Of a DNA stretch of 64,000 nucleotides, positions 40,401-53,700 are shown in pieces. The DNA comes from Brevipalpus yothersi. Its lineage: Eukaryota; Arthropoda; Arachnida; Trombidiformes; Tenuipalpidae. The stretch's first letter is position 1; each line of letters begins with the position of its first letter. Position numbers and translations under genes: made by a program. Under the pieces are notes generated by a model. It worked only from the letters and a program-made list of their open reading frames with translations. It was not told the origin of the DNA and ran no database searches. The stretch lies in the NCBI GenBank assembly GCA_003956705.1, contig QZCP01000028.1, forward strand, positions 60,482 through 124,481, in the 5' to 3' direction.

Positions 40401-43400
40401 TAGAGGGATCATTGTTGGTGACTTCAATCGTAAATCCACCTAGTTTAGTACTAGCGACATACATTCTATTGGAGTTGAGTCGCTCTTTCAATTGTTGCGT
40501 GTTATACATTTGTAACACATCATTACCCCCAAACTCAATGTCAGTTAGAGAGATACAATGTTCGAAGAAGTCGATTGGAAAATTCGCAGCTCCTGAAGAT
40601 GGCTGGTTAGAGGAACTGGCGGAAGTGGAAGGTAAAGGCTTGACTGACTTACTGGATTTACGCTTCTTAGCTGAGCGAGGACTAGACGAATAAGTTCCCA
40701 AATTTGAGCTATAAGAAGAGCAGAGGGATGGACGGAGCCAGTAGTTGGTGGTATCAGAAGCCATGTAGATTCTTAGACTTCCATCTTCACACAGAAGAAC
40801 CAAAGTTGTTCGAGGTTCTCCATAAGAAGTGTTGTGTCTGACTGCTACCATATCAGTTATCTTTGATTTGCTGCTAGACAAATGAATTTCTTGAACCAAA
40901 ACAGTATTCGGTTTGATCATAAAAATAACAGGATTGTTAGATTGTTGGGCCATAGCGCAGACCAATCCTGGATGCCCTTGAATTTCTGACCATTGGCACA
41001 GAGGCTGAGGAGTTGGTGGACCATTGGACACTGTTTGTGGACTGTTTTTCTGATTTGATGGAGTTCCATTACCGAGTGTTGTGGGAGCACTAGATGTGAA
41101 TTCGATTGGGAATAGGTTGACAAGGTCAGTCACCATTTCACTCATCGGACACATGAAGCTTGTACCATTCACATAACTTAAGAATAATAGTTGCAAAGTG
41201 TGAGAATAGTAGATGGATGTACCCCCAGAGTTGATGAGCCCACCCGTAGTTTCACGTATATCAGGATGTTTGACATCAATAAGATTCGTTACATAGAATG
41301 GCCCATGGCGATAAGAGGATTCATCACTCAGAATTTGGGCATAAATGTGACCTGCAGAAGAGATGATGACTACATAACGAGCATTTTCCGTTATGACGAA
41401 AGTACAATCGCGAATTTTGCCAGATGGTAAGAGGAAAAAGTATTGAGGAAGGGACACGTTGACACTCAGATCATATATTTTGACAAAATCGACAGTGATC
41501 AATGCCAAGTCTGTCTGAGTTCCAGGAATCCAAGAAGACTTGATGAGGTAATTTCCAGTTTCGAGTGCAGGATGAAGAAGTAAATGGCCTGAAACGTTTC
41601 CACTAGGATTGAATGTTAAAACATGACAATCCTTGAGTCCACAGACAGCTAGATAATCTTCATTACAAGAGTTAGATGCCATCGATAATACGGTGAATGG
41701 AATCGGAGCCGATGAGAGACGTGATAAAGTGAACTTCTTCTTCGAGCAATCAGCTTGCTTCAAGAGTGTAGATAATTGAAGAAGGGTGATCTTTCCTTTC
41801 TCATGACTAACAGCAAGATGCTGTCGTTTACCGAAAGAAGATACAAGAGAGCACATTGCGACCCTTCGAATGACGTTGGAAGCGATAAGCTGTCGGATGG
41901 TTTGTCCTTGTTCACCCGTATAGTTCAAGCGCACATTTTCGAATGCCCCTTCTTGAGAGCCTAGAGTAGGAACCATTAATTGCTCACTGGATTCGATGGT
42001 TTTTGCCATCTCGTGAAGTTCTTTCAAAGCTTTTTTAGCTCTTATCGAACTTCCAATTGGTGAATTGTTCTGGCATTTTCTGATAATTGATGGTGCTGTG
42101 TACTCGAGAAGCTCTAGAAGTGTTGAGGTAACATTTTGGTTAGAGAGTAGGATGAGCAGCTCATTTTTCCTGGATTGTAGTTGACGAGAAAGAATTTGAT
42201 GTCTCATCTGATCCTCAGATATAGCTTGCCTTTTTTGTCCATCTTCTCCAACAGTTTCACCTTCTGGAGAGGATGCTCGACGTCTCACGTTAGAAGTAGG
42301 ATTGCTAGAACCATCCTGAGAATTAGGATATGCTGGCAATCTGTAAGTTGCCGCCTGCTCTGATAAGTTACTGATTGGAGTTCTTTTCGTCAGAGCCATA
42401 CAAGAGCCATCTTTTTTAGCTCCACAATCACAGAAAAATGATCCGAACTTAGCGAACGTAACATCATGATCTTTGTGACAAACTTTGGCACACACAGTAC
42501 AAACGCCTACTCCATCAACCATTTTACAGGTATGACAATGGTACCAATGTTGGTTCATGAATTCTTTTTGAGTGATTGTAAAGGTACACAGCTTGTTGCA
42601 AAGCGAGTCTTCATCTGATTCTTCTCCAGCAGATTCATCATCATCCTGACAATTCATCTCATCCATCCATTCAGATTCGAAGTCCAAACCACAAGTTACC
42701 CCTGTGTCGGTGTCAAAAGGTGATGAAGCTCGGCAAGATGAAGCAGTTTCATTGCACAAGATTTTGAGTGCTTCAAAAACATCCGAAAAATAGGAAAGAA
42801 TGTAGGAAGTTGTCTCAATCATGACTTGATGACGACCGAAAGATACGCCTCCTTCGAGTTTTTCCAAGACTTCTTTTTTTGATAGATATTCACCAGCCAT
42901 TTCAAGCCAAACAAAAGCAGCTTTGATTAGCTCAAGATGACCATTTCCCATACCAGCGCTAGCTAAGGTAGTCATTGTTGCAAGTAAGTCAGGAAAACCT
43001 CGAGCATCAAGCGTGCTTGAGAGAACCACTGAGGCTATTGGGATTAAGGCAGATAGAAAAGCTCCTGCTACTTCTTCATCAACTGCGGAGTTATCTTTCA
43101 CAATGTATGATGTAAGACTCTGTAGAGCTTGCCGATTCTCTTGATACATGGATAGTGAACTTTCCCCAATAGTCTCATCTCGATTGAAGAACAGTTTACT
43201 TAGCCATGCTTGTAGGTACTTCTCGTTTTCTTGTGGTGTGAAGGAGCTCAGTTTAGTTAGAGATGAACAAAGTCGAACAAGACTGATGTTGTCCGGATTT
43301 TTCTCAGTTTGTTCGAAAAGTTTGACAAAAAATTTCAAAACTTTGCTAGCAAAAGCAGAGGAAAGATTCTTTTTCGATGCTGCACAAATCAGATCAATCG

Positions 43401-46400
43401 GACTGCGAGTGTCTTTAGAGAGTTCTTGATCAGATGTATCAGTATCACTATCACAGAAGAATTTCTCCAGAGCATTCTGACCTGGAGTCAATTCAAGTAG
43501 TCCTTCAACGAACTTGATACATTCTATTGATATTTTCTCATCAACATACGGAATATAGTTCATCAGAATATCGTAACAATGACGTAGAGCCTCTGTATAA
43601 ATTGTACATAAGTACTCATCGCTCTCCTTAGAGCCCCAGATACTTTCAATGGCCTGATTACATTGATTATTGAAACTTTCCAATGTCAAGTCAAGACCAA
43701 GTGGAACCAGTATTCTCGAAAAGTCTTCGGTCATTAAACTTTGATGGTGGTTACTAGAGCACGAGCCATTGCTGGTGGACCATAGGTATATTTCCTCAGT
43801 TGCTTTGAGAAGGGTGCACGTTACTCGCTTGAGGCTGGCGTTTGAATAAATCAGACATGTTTCGTTGGAGGAATAGTTGCTTGCTAGACTGTTGAAATGG
43901 AAATTTTGTAGAGCGAGAGCTATCGTTTCAGATGGAATGGTAGAGGAAGTGAATTCTCTACGCCATGGACAAGAACCACCAGAGATATCTGATTCGATCG
44001 GGATATTATTCCATCTATCAACAGCCTTCACCAAAGGACGAGGCAGATAACTCACAACAGCAATAGAAAATGGAGCAAGTTTGCACAGAGGTTTCACCGC
44101 AGTCATTCGAAGCAGTGCATTGTGTGCCTGGAGAGTTTTGATGTTCTTCGGTGAATCATCTTCAACGAAATGCAGAATATTCCATCGAATGTAGGAATAG
44201 AATTGCTTCACAATCTGAACCATCTGAGGAAGTAATTCAATTGCACACTGTCTAGCGTCATTGACGTTAGTTAACAGAGGATCAGCTGGCTCTCGTCTGC
44301 TGGTGGGTCCATCGTTCAAATTAAGGCATTCATCCAAAGCAATCATTGTTCTCACAACCAATGCTTCTAGAACAAACATATCAAATAATTTGGGTAACTC
44401 ATTCAATTTAACAGGTTGATTATCATTCTTTGCTTTCGAATCATTGAGAAGATGACCAGTGAAATATTTCAAGATTTTGACAACTGATGTCAAAGATCCA
44501 GCGTTCTGGAAAATATTATCAAGAATTACTTCCGGTTTGATTGAAGGATGTCCTTGAACCAATTTTGTGAGCATATCTCGTATCCAATTGTAGAACACTT
44601 TGCTGTTCGTTATGCGAGGAATCCATATGAGTGAGTGTAATATTTTGTGGCCTTGAGCCATGAAGTCACCCGAAATGAATGATTCAAGATACTTTAAGGA
44701 GGGAGGCATTTGGAGAAGTATTCGCCAAGCAACATTGAAACAATATTGAACTGAACAAACACCAAAGTAAGAGAGACGCTTAGAGCTAGGATCATGATTA
44801 CTCAGATCAAGCTGAGTGCCAACCAGTAGACACTGTACAAGAGAATCATATAAGGCATCATAACTCAGCAGATCGGTGTTGAGACCTCCGAGTGCAAAAT
44901 TAACTGCCATTCCATCGAGTTTTGGTATTTCTTTTCCCAAATTTCCTTCAACACTCATGAGATGATAGAATCGAGGTTTGATATTTTGAATTATGCAATT
45001 CTCATCGAGATAACTCTTTTTCACATAATAGGTCTCGATCTCTCTACAATCAAAGTAGAGCTTATAACCAGTGAGAGTGGTCGTTTCTTTACTAGAACCA
45101 CCACTTCCGTCTTTATCACGTCGAGAAAGAATGAGGGAATGACATTTGAGTAGATTGTTATCCACATGATCGATCAATGATCTTGGAGGCTCATAGAAAC
45201 ATCTCATCATGTATTCAAAGAAATGCAATGTTCTTGCCAAAAAATGAATCTGGTAATCTTTCATGAGCTCCAGTACAGAGCGTGAAACATCAACAAGAGT
45301 CTGGGAAAGCATCAGAAGTACATGCTTCCGCTGGAGAAGTTTCAAATTGTGGAAGATGAATAGCAATAGCTGAGCGTGCTCAACGTTTAGGTCTTCTATC
45401 TCACTGACATCTTCATCGAAGTTGCCCAGGATCAATTTTTTCAGATGATTCAGAACACTTTGCCAGATACACATGGATGGTGCATTCAAATCAGAACGAA
45501 GTTCATCTTTTTCCCGTCTCTGTCGTAGAAGCAATATCTGAGCCAAAATTGAGAGCGATCGAGGAGGAATATTCAAAGGCCATAGGTTGCCCATATTTTG
45601 ACTTGGATTGATGCCTAACTGAGTCAATAAGGTGGTTTGTAATCGATTGGAAAGCATACCAGTTGCAATCAGATTGTGCATTGATGTTTTCAAAACGCGA
45701 GAAAACTCTTGATAAGGTCCTACAGAGTATCCAATGTTTTCTCTATCAAGGTCCTTGACAATATTAGCGAAAATTACAATCTGTTGATCAGTGAGAGTGG
45801 CACGCAAATACTGGCGAAGACTTTCAATTTCAGAGCAAACAAAATATTTGTTGAAAAGTTCCAGAATTTGCATAGCCAAGAGAAGATTATTGTGGAATTC
45901 TTTCTTCTCAGAATTGAAATCATGGGCGTAAGATGGTGATCTTGGCTTGATACTGCCAGATTTATTACTTTCATGATCTCGATTCTCGTCTTTTTCACTG
46001 AACAACTGCTTCAAAATTGGCTCGGAATCTTCATCACGACTAGAATCATCTGAACTAAGCCAGTAATCATCATCAAGATCACTAGTTTGAGCTTGATTGC
46101 TAACTTCAATGGCTTGATCGCTAGCAGCTGATGATATAACTGACTGGCTGAGCACCACATTGGATGTACTGATTGGATTCTTTAGAGAACGTAGAGAGCC
46201 GGCTCTTCGGTAGCTAACAGATGCGAGACTAAACAAGAGATTAACCATATTAACATTGGACATGAGCATTTCGATACGTTGCCATGCTGAATAGGTGCCG
46301 AACTTGTTGAGCTTGAAGGAATTTGATGATCCAGATGCTAGTTTTTCAATGCGAACGTTGCTCGAAACAAGACCGATCTCTTGTTTCAGATCCTCCAAGA

Positions 46401-48049
46401 GGGATGAGAGGGTAAACACAGCATGAGATGCTAATGGTATGCAAAGGGTGGAGTAGCCTCCCTTGAATCTAGCTGGTTCTTGAGGAGCTGTAGTTTGTCC
46501 TGACTCACGATTGTGGTTCTTTGATGGATTAAGGTTCAAAATATACTTTACACCACTTAAAAGCATCCAACATGCGAAAAGATGGGTATTCTGGCAGACA
46601 TTTCCACCAACTCGCACCGAATTTTTCATGACTTGAAGAACTTTGAAATAAATTTTTATACTGGAATTAATCAATTCCATGATCATTGTCATCTCACTAT
46701 CCTGCTCCAAATCCGGTGAATCCTGGGACGATGATGATCCAGTACCTTTTTGTGTGGTTGGTGAAACGGATTCGGCAGAACTACTGGACCGAGTGGACAT
46801 ATTATTTAAATTGAGGATTGAAGAAGCGGTTACCATAGATAAGGATATGTAAAGACACGTTTGAATAACGGTTGTCACTTTGTTCAACCTATCTTCTGTA
46901 AGAGGCTCCAAAATAGGTAAACTTAGAGCCCCTCTGATAATTTCATATTCCTTGACGAGGGCTTTACAGTTTTTCATAAATGTCAGGGCATCTTGCACTG
47001 TTGAAGGTAATTTAAGAGGTGCTCCTTCTTCTGCTGCATGGACGGGCTGAGCATATAATGTCATTAATGGTAAGCTCAAGATAAAGTCCAACGTAATATT
47101 GGCCACTCCAAGTTGTTGGAGAATAAGGAGGTTTTTGGCAAATAATAAAGACTAGGAGGAGAAAACAAAGCATATATTGGAAAATTGACATGAGCAATAA
47201 ATTAGGTCAACAACTCACCTTACTATCTTGCGTTTGAGAGAAATTCGATTGGGATCCTACGGTTTTTTCGTAATCAGAATAATCTCGCCTATTTAGGTCT
47301 ACAATTGGTGTCATCAATTGTTCGATCAACAAATCACAGGTATGATCTAGACGGATTCTCTTCAATTCTTTACCATCTTCACCTCCGTCACCAGATCGAC
47401 TAGTAGATATATGGCTCCTGTCAACATCCGCACTCTGTCTGGGACTTAATTCTGTAGGAACTTTGCTGGACTTGAGCACCGCACAGATGGATATTATATC
47501 TGATTTCGTTAGTGGTGGGATATCATCACAGAGACTTTGAAGAAGGGTGATCAACTGGATCTTGGTCAAAATGCTGCGTTCATTGCAGGATTGTAGATAA
47601 TGAAGAATATACTGAATTAGGATGGAGCAAGCATTCGATGTTAACTGTACTTGACTCTTTGGTATTGCAGAAGCATTGGAAATTATACAGTTGGTGGACA
47701 GAGCAACAAATGGTGCAAAAAAACCAATATGCTCACTATTCAAGCTCAATTCAAAATTCAATATATACGGCTCCATATTGAGAATAGTTTTGACCAGATT
47801 GTGAATATCATGCTTGGTAAGATTATTAACTGGCTGCATTTGTAATAGAGGTAGTATGGAATAGCTGAGGTTGGCCGAAATATCCATGGTAGCATTTCCA
47901 TTATTAGGACCACCTAAAATTCCACCATTACCAGTGTTACCACCACCACCACCAGCACCTGGATTACCAGATATACTACCCATTGCTCCGGTGGTTCCAC
48001 TGGGATGTTGTTGATCACTAGAAGAGGCTTCCTCTTCACCAGTGGTCAT
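31446..48049 (-). CDS. UBR4: E3 ubiquitin ligase UBR4 (purity of essence)
   Basis: Four exons, 48049-47219, 47151-38709, 38610-36209 and 36143-31446, join in phase to give 5457 residues, slightly longer than human or fly UBR4. The UBR box is at about 1795-1862 (CNKLCTF through CDCGAK). Exon 3 starts in the conserved acidic Ser/Thr-rich segment (SDDEGSTAATDGSTLRTS). Exon 4 opens with a Cys-rich zinc region (CPRCSA, CGNCGE, CHKCR). The C-terminal catalytic region has the hemiRING (CIICREGYKF near 5100) followed by conserved His/Cys residues. UBR4 recognises N-degrons and aberrant proteins, works with KCMF1 and a calmodulin partner in branched-chain ubiquitination, and acts in the cytosol and nucleus. 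The poly-Gly/Asn-rich N-terminus is lineage-specific. Introns are 66-98 bp. Confidence 0.98.
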
Positions 48050-48990
48050 GATGAAGATGGTATTGTTGTTGTTGCAGTCTCAAGGAGAGAAGATGATGAT
48101 GATGATGATGAGGAGGATGATGATACGGAACGAATGAATTTTTCAATTGATGATAAACAGTGACAAATTTTCACATTCTTTCCCTTGTACTCATGAGAAG
48201 AGTCTCAATACATCATTTTCCAATCAATCACCACACCAGAAAGTAAATTCAAATTCAACAATACACTCTAGGGATTAAGGTGAATATTGGACATTATCAG
48301 AAAAAAAACACTTGTCAATTGTTTATGTGTGGGCACCAAAAAAAAATACAGGTTTACGGTGAAAGAAACTGACAAGAGAGAGAGAGAGAGAGAAGGATCA
48401 CAAAATTTAAATCCCTTTTTGACAAGATGGTGGTACACTCCAGCATACACGTGAATGAAGAAATAGCAGAATACAAGAAAAAAAAATTAAAATGAACAAT
48501 TCCAATCAAATGGGGGGTGATAATGATGATAATAATAATAATCCCAAATCAAGAATGTTTGCCTACAGCTTATTCAATGGAAAAGGCTTTTGAGCGTGCA
48601 ACTTGCTTGTGTGTACTTGCTCTCAATGCTTTTTAATGCTTTTAATGTTCATGCTCAATGTTGATGATATGTACTGTTGAGCACAGTCATACAGAGGACG
48701 TTTCAGTTAAACGATTAGGTAATTAATGAATGAGTAAAAATTGCAAGATTTGCATTAATTTGAGTGGGGGAGAAAAAAATTGTGGAGAAGAAAAAATTGA
48801 GGAGCAGAAAATTGCATTAATTTTATTCAAACAACAATGAAGCCATTTCTAACATTGTGACTCTCTACACGATTAGACAATGTTGACTTCAGGGTTAAGA
48901 TTTGATCTAACTAGATAGAGAGAAGAGATTTTCTTTCTCATAATGGTAATATATATATTTAGGGTATCTTGGTGGATGTCCCATGGTCCA
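48050..48990. other. 5' flank of UBR4 and 3' flank of the ATP synthase subunit gene
   Basis: Contains a (GAT)n run near 48090-48125 just upstream of UBR4, a (GA)n run near 48377-48394 and the poly(A) signal of the next minus-strand gene. No further coding sequence. Confidence 0.5.
48822..48827 (-). terminator. Poly(A) signal of the ATP5MK-like gene
   Basis: AATAAA on the minus strand about 165 bases after the stop codon. Confidence 0.5.
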
Positions 48991-49170
48991 CTACTTGGAT
49001 GGATCCTTCTTCTTCTTTCCCATGGTAAAGTAGGCAATGGTACCAAAAAAAAGTGTCAATGATGTTATCGACACATTTTGTCTTCCACGCCGGGTATATG
49101 TGTTATAATATTTGGAGAAACCTTTAAATTGCGATTCATCAATCGGCGCACCACCTTCACCACCAGCCAT
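48991..49170 (-). CDS. ATP5MK: ATP synthase membrane subunit K (DAPIT/USMG5)-like
   Basis: A 59-residue intronless frame starting at the first ATG (MAGGEGG). It has the DAPIT pattern: a short polar N-terminus, the segment FKGFSKYYNTYTRRGRQN, one transmembrane helix at about 34-50 and a lysine-rich tail. In the family this subunit sits in the inner mitochondrial membrane and helps dimerise and stabilise ATP synthase. Length matches animal homologues (about 58). The codons upstream of the ATG in this frame begin with non-ATG codons, so this start is preferred. Confidence 0.88.
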   Translation of the reverse strand: MAGGEGGAPIDESQFKGFSKYYNTYTRRGRQNVSITSLTLFFGTIAYFTMGKKKKDPSK

Positions 49171-49519
49171 ATTGCGGTCGAACAAGGGGATTAATTATTT
49201 CGATAAACCAGAAAAATGGGTGCCTCAAACATACACAGCACTTAACTGAACCAAATTTAATTTGTGTCGATGTTTTTTTGAAAGACAATCTTTTTTATTT
49301 GAAAAGTTTAGTGTAGATGTCATACGAGTAGTTAGATAATTTGCCCCTTCAAGGGCTTGTTAAACTAACTACTACATCTTTGGGTGAAAAATGAAGTTAT
49401 CCAAAAGATTTAACATTCAGCATTAGAGCAAGCTTACAAGATGCCTGTAAAAGAATTAGAGATGTATATTGGAATACATAATTATTCGAAAAAAGAAAAT
49501 TTTGAAAAGTGCATGATAT
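49171..49519. other. Interval between the ATP5MK-like start and the retroelement second ORF
   Basis: Probably the 3' untranslated part of the retroelement plus the ATP5MK-like promoter. No coding sequence. Confidence 0.5.
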
Positions 49520-50746
49520 TCATTGTTTCTTGTTAACTAATGAAAGATTAGCATTTGGAGGATTAGGAATGATTGTATTCAAATTTTTTGCGCTTCGAAA
49601 TCTTGCTTTAAGCAAATTCAATGAAATCAATCGATTCTCATCTTTCGTTTCTTTGATCAATATATCAATAGCTTCCTCCGTAATATTGATATCTTTTTTC
49701 ATTAATGCTTGTAATTGGTCTTTAGCCTTTTCAAATTCAGACTGGAGCCGGTCGCCATCGGTCTGCCCACTATCTTCACCAGCGGTCTTTGACTCTGCAG
49801 CTTTCTTTTCATATCCTTCAATTTGATCACTGCTTGTAGAGCCAAGAGGCACAGACTTGGAACTTTCTTCGTCTTGTTCACTCCTAATTGCCACAGTTTG
49901 ATCGTATCCTGTTGCCGCAAGAGAATTTCCATCTCCTTCAACTCCTCCAAAACTTTCTGTTCCAGATTCTTTTGCATTTCCATCTCCAAAAGATTCTTTT
50001 TTCTCATCTGAGCTATTTTTCTTTGCTGAATCATCGATTGCTCTTTCATTGCCAACTGCAGATTGGGACTGGTAGCCATTTTCAGTTTTCTTATCTCTTC
50101 TCGATTTTTCAACTTTTGTAGCAATAGATTTGATCTTATTAGATTCTTTTCTCTCATTAGCTCTATTTGAATCTTTTGCATCATAGGATTGACGTTGGCT
50201 CTCTCTCTTTCTATCGCTTTTCTTAGCATAATCATTTCTTCTTTGCTCTTGATTAATTCTGCGTTCGACTTCCTTGAGTCTGATTTCGAGAGAATTTTCA
50301 TAGGTAGGCTTAGATCGGTTGTCATTCGATCGTGAGTGGTAGTAACGATCATTTCTGAGGGATTTTCTATTATACTCATCTGAGAACCTCTCTCTAATTC
50401 TTCCTGAATTTGAGCGAGGCTGAAAACTATTCCATGAATATCTATCATTCTTTCTTCTTAACCACTTTCTTTTCCTCGCACTAGGTCTTGGTTTCTTTTT
50501 GACCTCTTGCTTATTGTAGTTTGGATCACCAATCACTTTTCTTAGATCACCGGAAGCTGGAACACCAAAATTGTAAGGAATAAAATTGACATGTGGCACT
50601 GGAAAAAATTGTGATTGAGGAAAATTTGGAATATATGATGAAAGAGGAACACTTTGAACTTGGGGAATAGATTGTATTTGTGGAAGAATTTGATTATTCA
50701 TCATATTTGAAGCATAAGGATACATAGAAAAGTTTTGCTGATTCAT
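49520..50746 (-). CDS. Second retroelement ORF, Arg/Ser-rich protein of unknown function
   Basis: A 408-residue frame whose ATG overlaps the stop of the reverse transcriptase frame (ATGA at 50746-50743). This suggests termination-reinitiation coupling. Residues 1-65 are rich in Asn, Gln, Pro and Tyr. Residues 75-220 are strongly basic (Arg/Lys/Ser, for example RKRKWLRRK). Residues 220-340 are acidic and Ser-rich, and the last 70 residues look helical. No zinc knuckle, RRM or known domain is visible. Nucleic-acid binding like that of LINE ORF1 proteins is a guess from charge. The position after the polymerase ORF is the reverse of the normal LINE order. Confidence 0.75.
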   Translation of the reverse strand: MNQQNFSMYPYASNMMNNQILPQIQSIPQVQSVPLSSYIPNFPQSQFFPVPHVNFIPYNFGVPASGDLRKVIGDPNYNKQEVKKKPRPSARKRKWLRRKNDRYSWNSFQPRSNSGRIRERFSDEYNRKSLRNDRYYHSRSNDNRSKPTYENSLEIRLKEVERRINQEQRRNDYAKKSDRKRESQRQSYDAKDSNRANERKESNKIKSIATKVEKSRRDKKTENGYQSQSAVGNERAIDDSAKKNSSDEKKESFGDGNAKESGTESFGGVEGDGNSLAATGYDQTVAIRSEQDEESSKSVPLGSTSSDQIEGYEKKAAESKTAGEDSGQTDGDRLQSEFEKAKDQLQALMKKDINITEEAIDILIKETKDENRLISLNLLKARFRSAKNLNTIIPNPPNANLSLVNKKQ

Positions 50747-53700
50747 TGTGAGTTCAACTGATTAGTACATGTTTTCAAATGCCATCCAAGTTTTGCAATT
50801 CTTCCTAATGAACTAAACTCAAACATCAGTGCCCTCTCTTTATCTCCTTTACAATGGAATTTGAAAAGCGGTAAATGAATGCAAGGCTCAGTGAACAATT
50901 TCGTTGTATCATAAACGTAATTGCATTGCTCACATTGAGGATTAGTATCTTCTCTCCAATTCCCACCAAGAAGATTTAAAATAATAAAATCGCTTCTCCG
51001 TAAAATTTTCCAATCGATTTGTTTGAAACCATAGAGATGTAATGCTTTTTCCGCTATATTACCATCTTTGCTCTCTTTTAAATGTATCGATAAAGCAATA
51101 TAATGAAAATATTGCAAATTAGGAAAAATAACCACTCTAGGAACAGTATTGACCATTATAGAGTTGACACGAAACTTTTGTGTGGATCTATGAGAAAATA
51201 TCCATCCACATCCATGTTCAAGCATGAGTAAATGTAAGCTATTATATTTCAATGGTTTGGTGAGACGAGCAGCTAAAGCTTTGTCGCATTCCATTGAAAT
51301 TTTTGTGTTCTTGAGCAAATGAATTATTGGTTTGAGTACTTCGAAAATGGCATAGACCAGATTGTCCAAATAAGAATTACCATGAGTCCAAAATCTGAAG
51401 AAATGTGGATGTTCTTCGGCTTGGCTGTCAAGAGTAAAACTTATCTTAAACCATTGATCTGAATGAAATGTTTTTCTCCAATATCTAATATTGGGAAAAA
51501 AGTTATCATTCCATTCAGTGGGAACTTGACCACTTTTCTTTTCCCATATTCTTTCATCTTTAAAAAGCTTTATTCCATACAAATTAGGATCAAAAACATC
51601 ACTTGGATACCAAATGTCTTTGTCAATTTGTGTAATTTTGAGCTTATGATGAATTAAGTTCTTTTCGATTATAACACAAAGTGGCCATTTACAGCACATG
51701 TAGTACAGTAGATTCTGACTCATGGTTCTTTTAAGATCGATACAATGAATCAAAATGCTGCCAATAACTTTCTGAGCTTCTATGCATTGATTCTCAAATC
51801 TATCCCAATCATTGAATAGTCTTTGTATCTGCCCATAATAGTTTGCAGTACCCATCACAATGGAAAAGATGAGAACTTGAATCCAATCAATTCTGAGTGA
51901 TTGGATACTGGCAGCATGATGTACCAATATTTCCATTTTCTTCTTCAAAGCATCGACCATATCATTGTTAACTGTAACTCTATTGTTTTTGCTTATGTAA
52001 TGCAGATTGATGCCCAAAATTTTGCAGTTCGTCATTATTTCCTTCTTCTCACCAAGTACCATAATATCTTTTTCAATCACTCTCTTTTTACCTTTTCCTG
52101 CCAAGAAAACTTTCGTTTTTTGAACATTTACTTTCAGATTTCCCAACTTTATTGTATCCTCAATTTGTTTAATTTTGTTCTCGCCAACTGTCCAGTCTCT
52201 ACCTTTCCTGATGATAACATTTATGTCATCGGCGAAAATCAATAGTCGAGTTTTGTCGTCTTCAATGAATTCCAAAACTTTTGCTATGAGTCCAAAACAC
52301 ATAGGCGCGATAGGAGAACCTTGAGGAACACCTTTATCATATTGATATTTCCACTTTTTTGTTCCACTGATATTGATATACGATGATCTATTTTTCATGT
52401 GTTGAAGGATGATGTTGATGAGAGAAGTGTCTATATTTACAGATTCTAAGGCATATCTGAGAAAAATATGACAGATTTGCTCAAAAGCATCTGTCAGATC
52501 GAGACACACAATGATAATCGGGTCCTCTATGAATTCAATGAGTATTTTTCGTAATCTGATAAATAGGTCAATGATACTCTTCTCGGACATGAATCCAAAT
52601 TGACAATCGATTATAACTTGATTCTTTTTAAACCAGAGTTGAATAGCATAATCAAATAATCGATAAAAAGGATTCATTATCGAGAGAGGTCTCATTTTCT
52701 GATCACAAGCCTTAGGAATTAATACAGTTCTCGATCTCTTGACACTCTGCGGAGTGTAGCACTTTCTTAGACACATGATAACAAAATTTATAATTTTTTC
52801 ACCATGAATACGCATGAAAGCTGTTAAAGTTCTGCTGGAAATATGACCATTATATATACAGATCTTTTTCTCCATCATTTTCATCAGCCATTCGAGCAAC
52901 TCTCCACTTTCAAGAGGAACATCCAAATCAATTGTTTCACTTCTCTCCATTAATGGTTCATCATGACAGTAAATTTCAGAAATATTGTTGATATGTACTT
53001 CTTGTTGTTTGAAGATTTGTTCAGCATCATAAAATATTAAACGTCTGAACATTAATGGATTTATTAATCGTTTGATAGCCCACCATTCTGACTTTTCTTT
53101 GATATTTTTCCAAATTTTCTGTTTTTGAATTATTTTCTTTATCCATTTGACCTTTCTTTTTACCAATCTTAATTCTTCAATTATCTCCTCTTTCCTTCCA
53201 TACTTTTTCCTCTTGATGATTCTATAAAGCTTGAGTCTCTTTTTCTTCAATACCATTGGAATTTTGGACTTGGCTTTAAATTTGACCATAGAGTTTTCAC
53301 ACACACAGACCATTATCTTCTGTAGTAAATCAACTCTAGCGTCAGCATCAATGGTATTAACCCATGGGGTATCCATGAAACTCAAATCACAATTTCGAAT
53401 AGTGTTCATCAGCTTCTTCTCACTCAAGAAGATGGAATTATTTCTCTTCCAGTTAAAAGCTGTGATCAACATTTTATGATCACTATTTGAAATGTGTTTG
53501 GTGATGCTTAAAGTGCATCTTTTTGAAGTTGAGTGATCCACACAAATGGCATCGATCCAAGAGGGATTACCATTAATAGCATTAACACGAGCATTTTGAT
53601 GACTGGGCTCAATTAGATTCATCATTTTCAAATGAATCAATGCATTCCCTAGCACTTTTCCTTTGGAATCCTCTGGATTAGCTGACCATAGACAACTGTT

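Noticed and set aside
31446..48049. Many open frames of 60-126 codons antisense to UBR4
   Set aside because: They are shadows of the long coding exons, with no domains, no start context and no splice partners.
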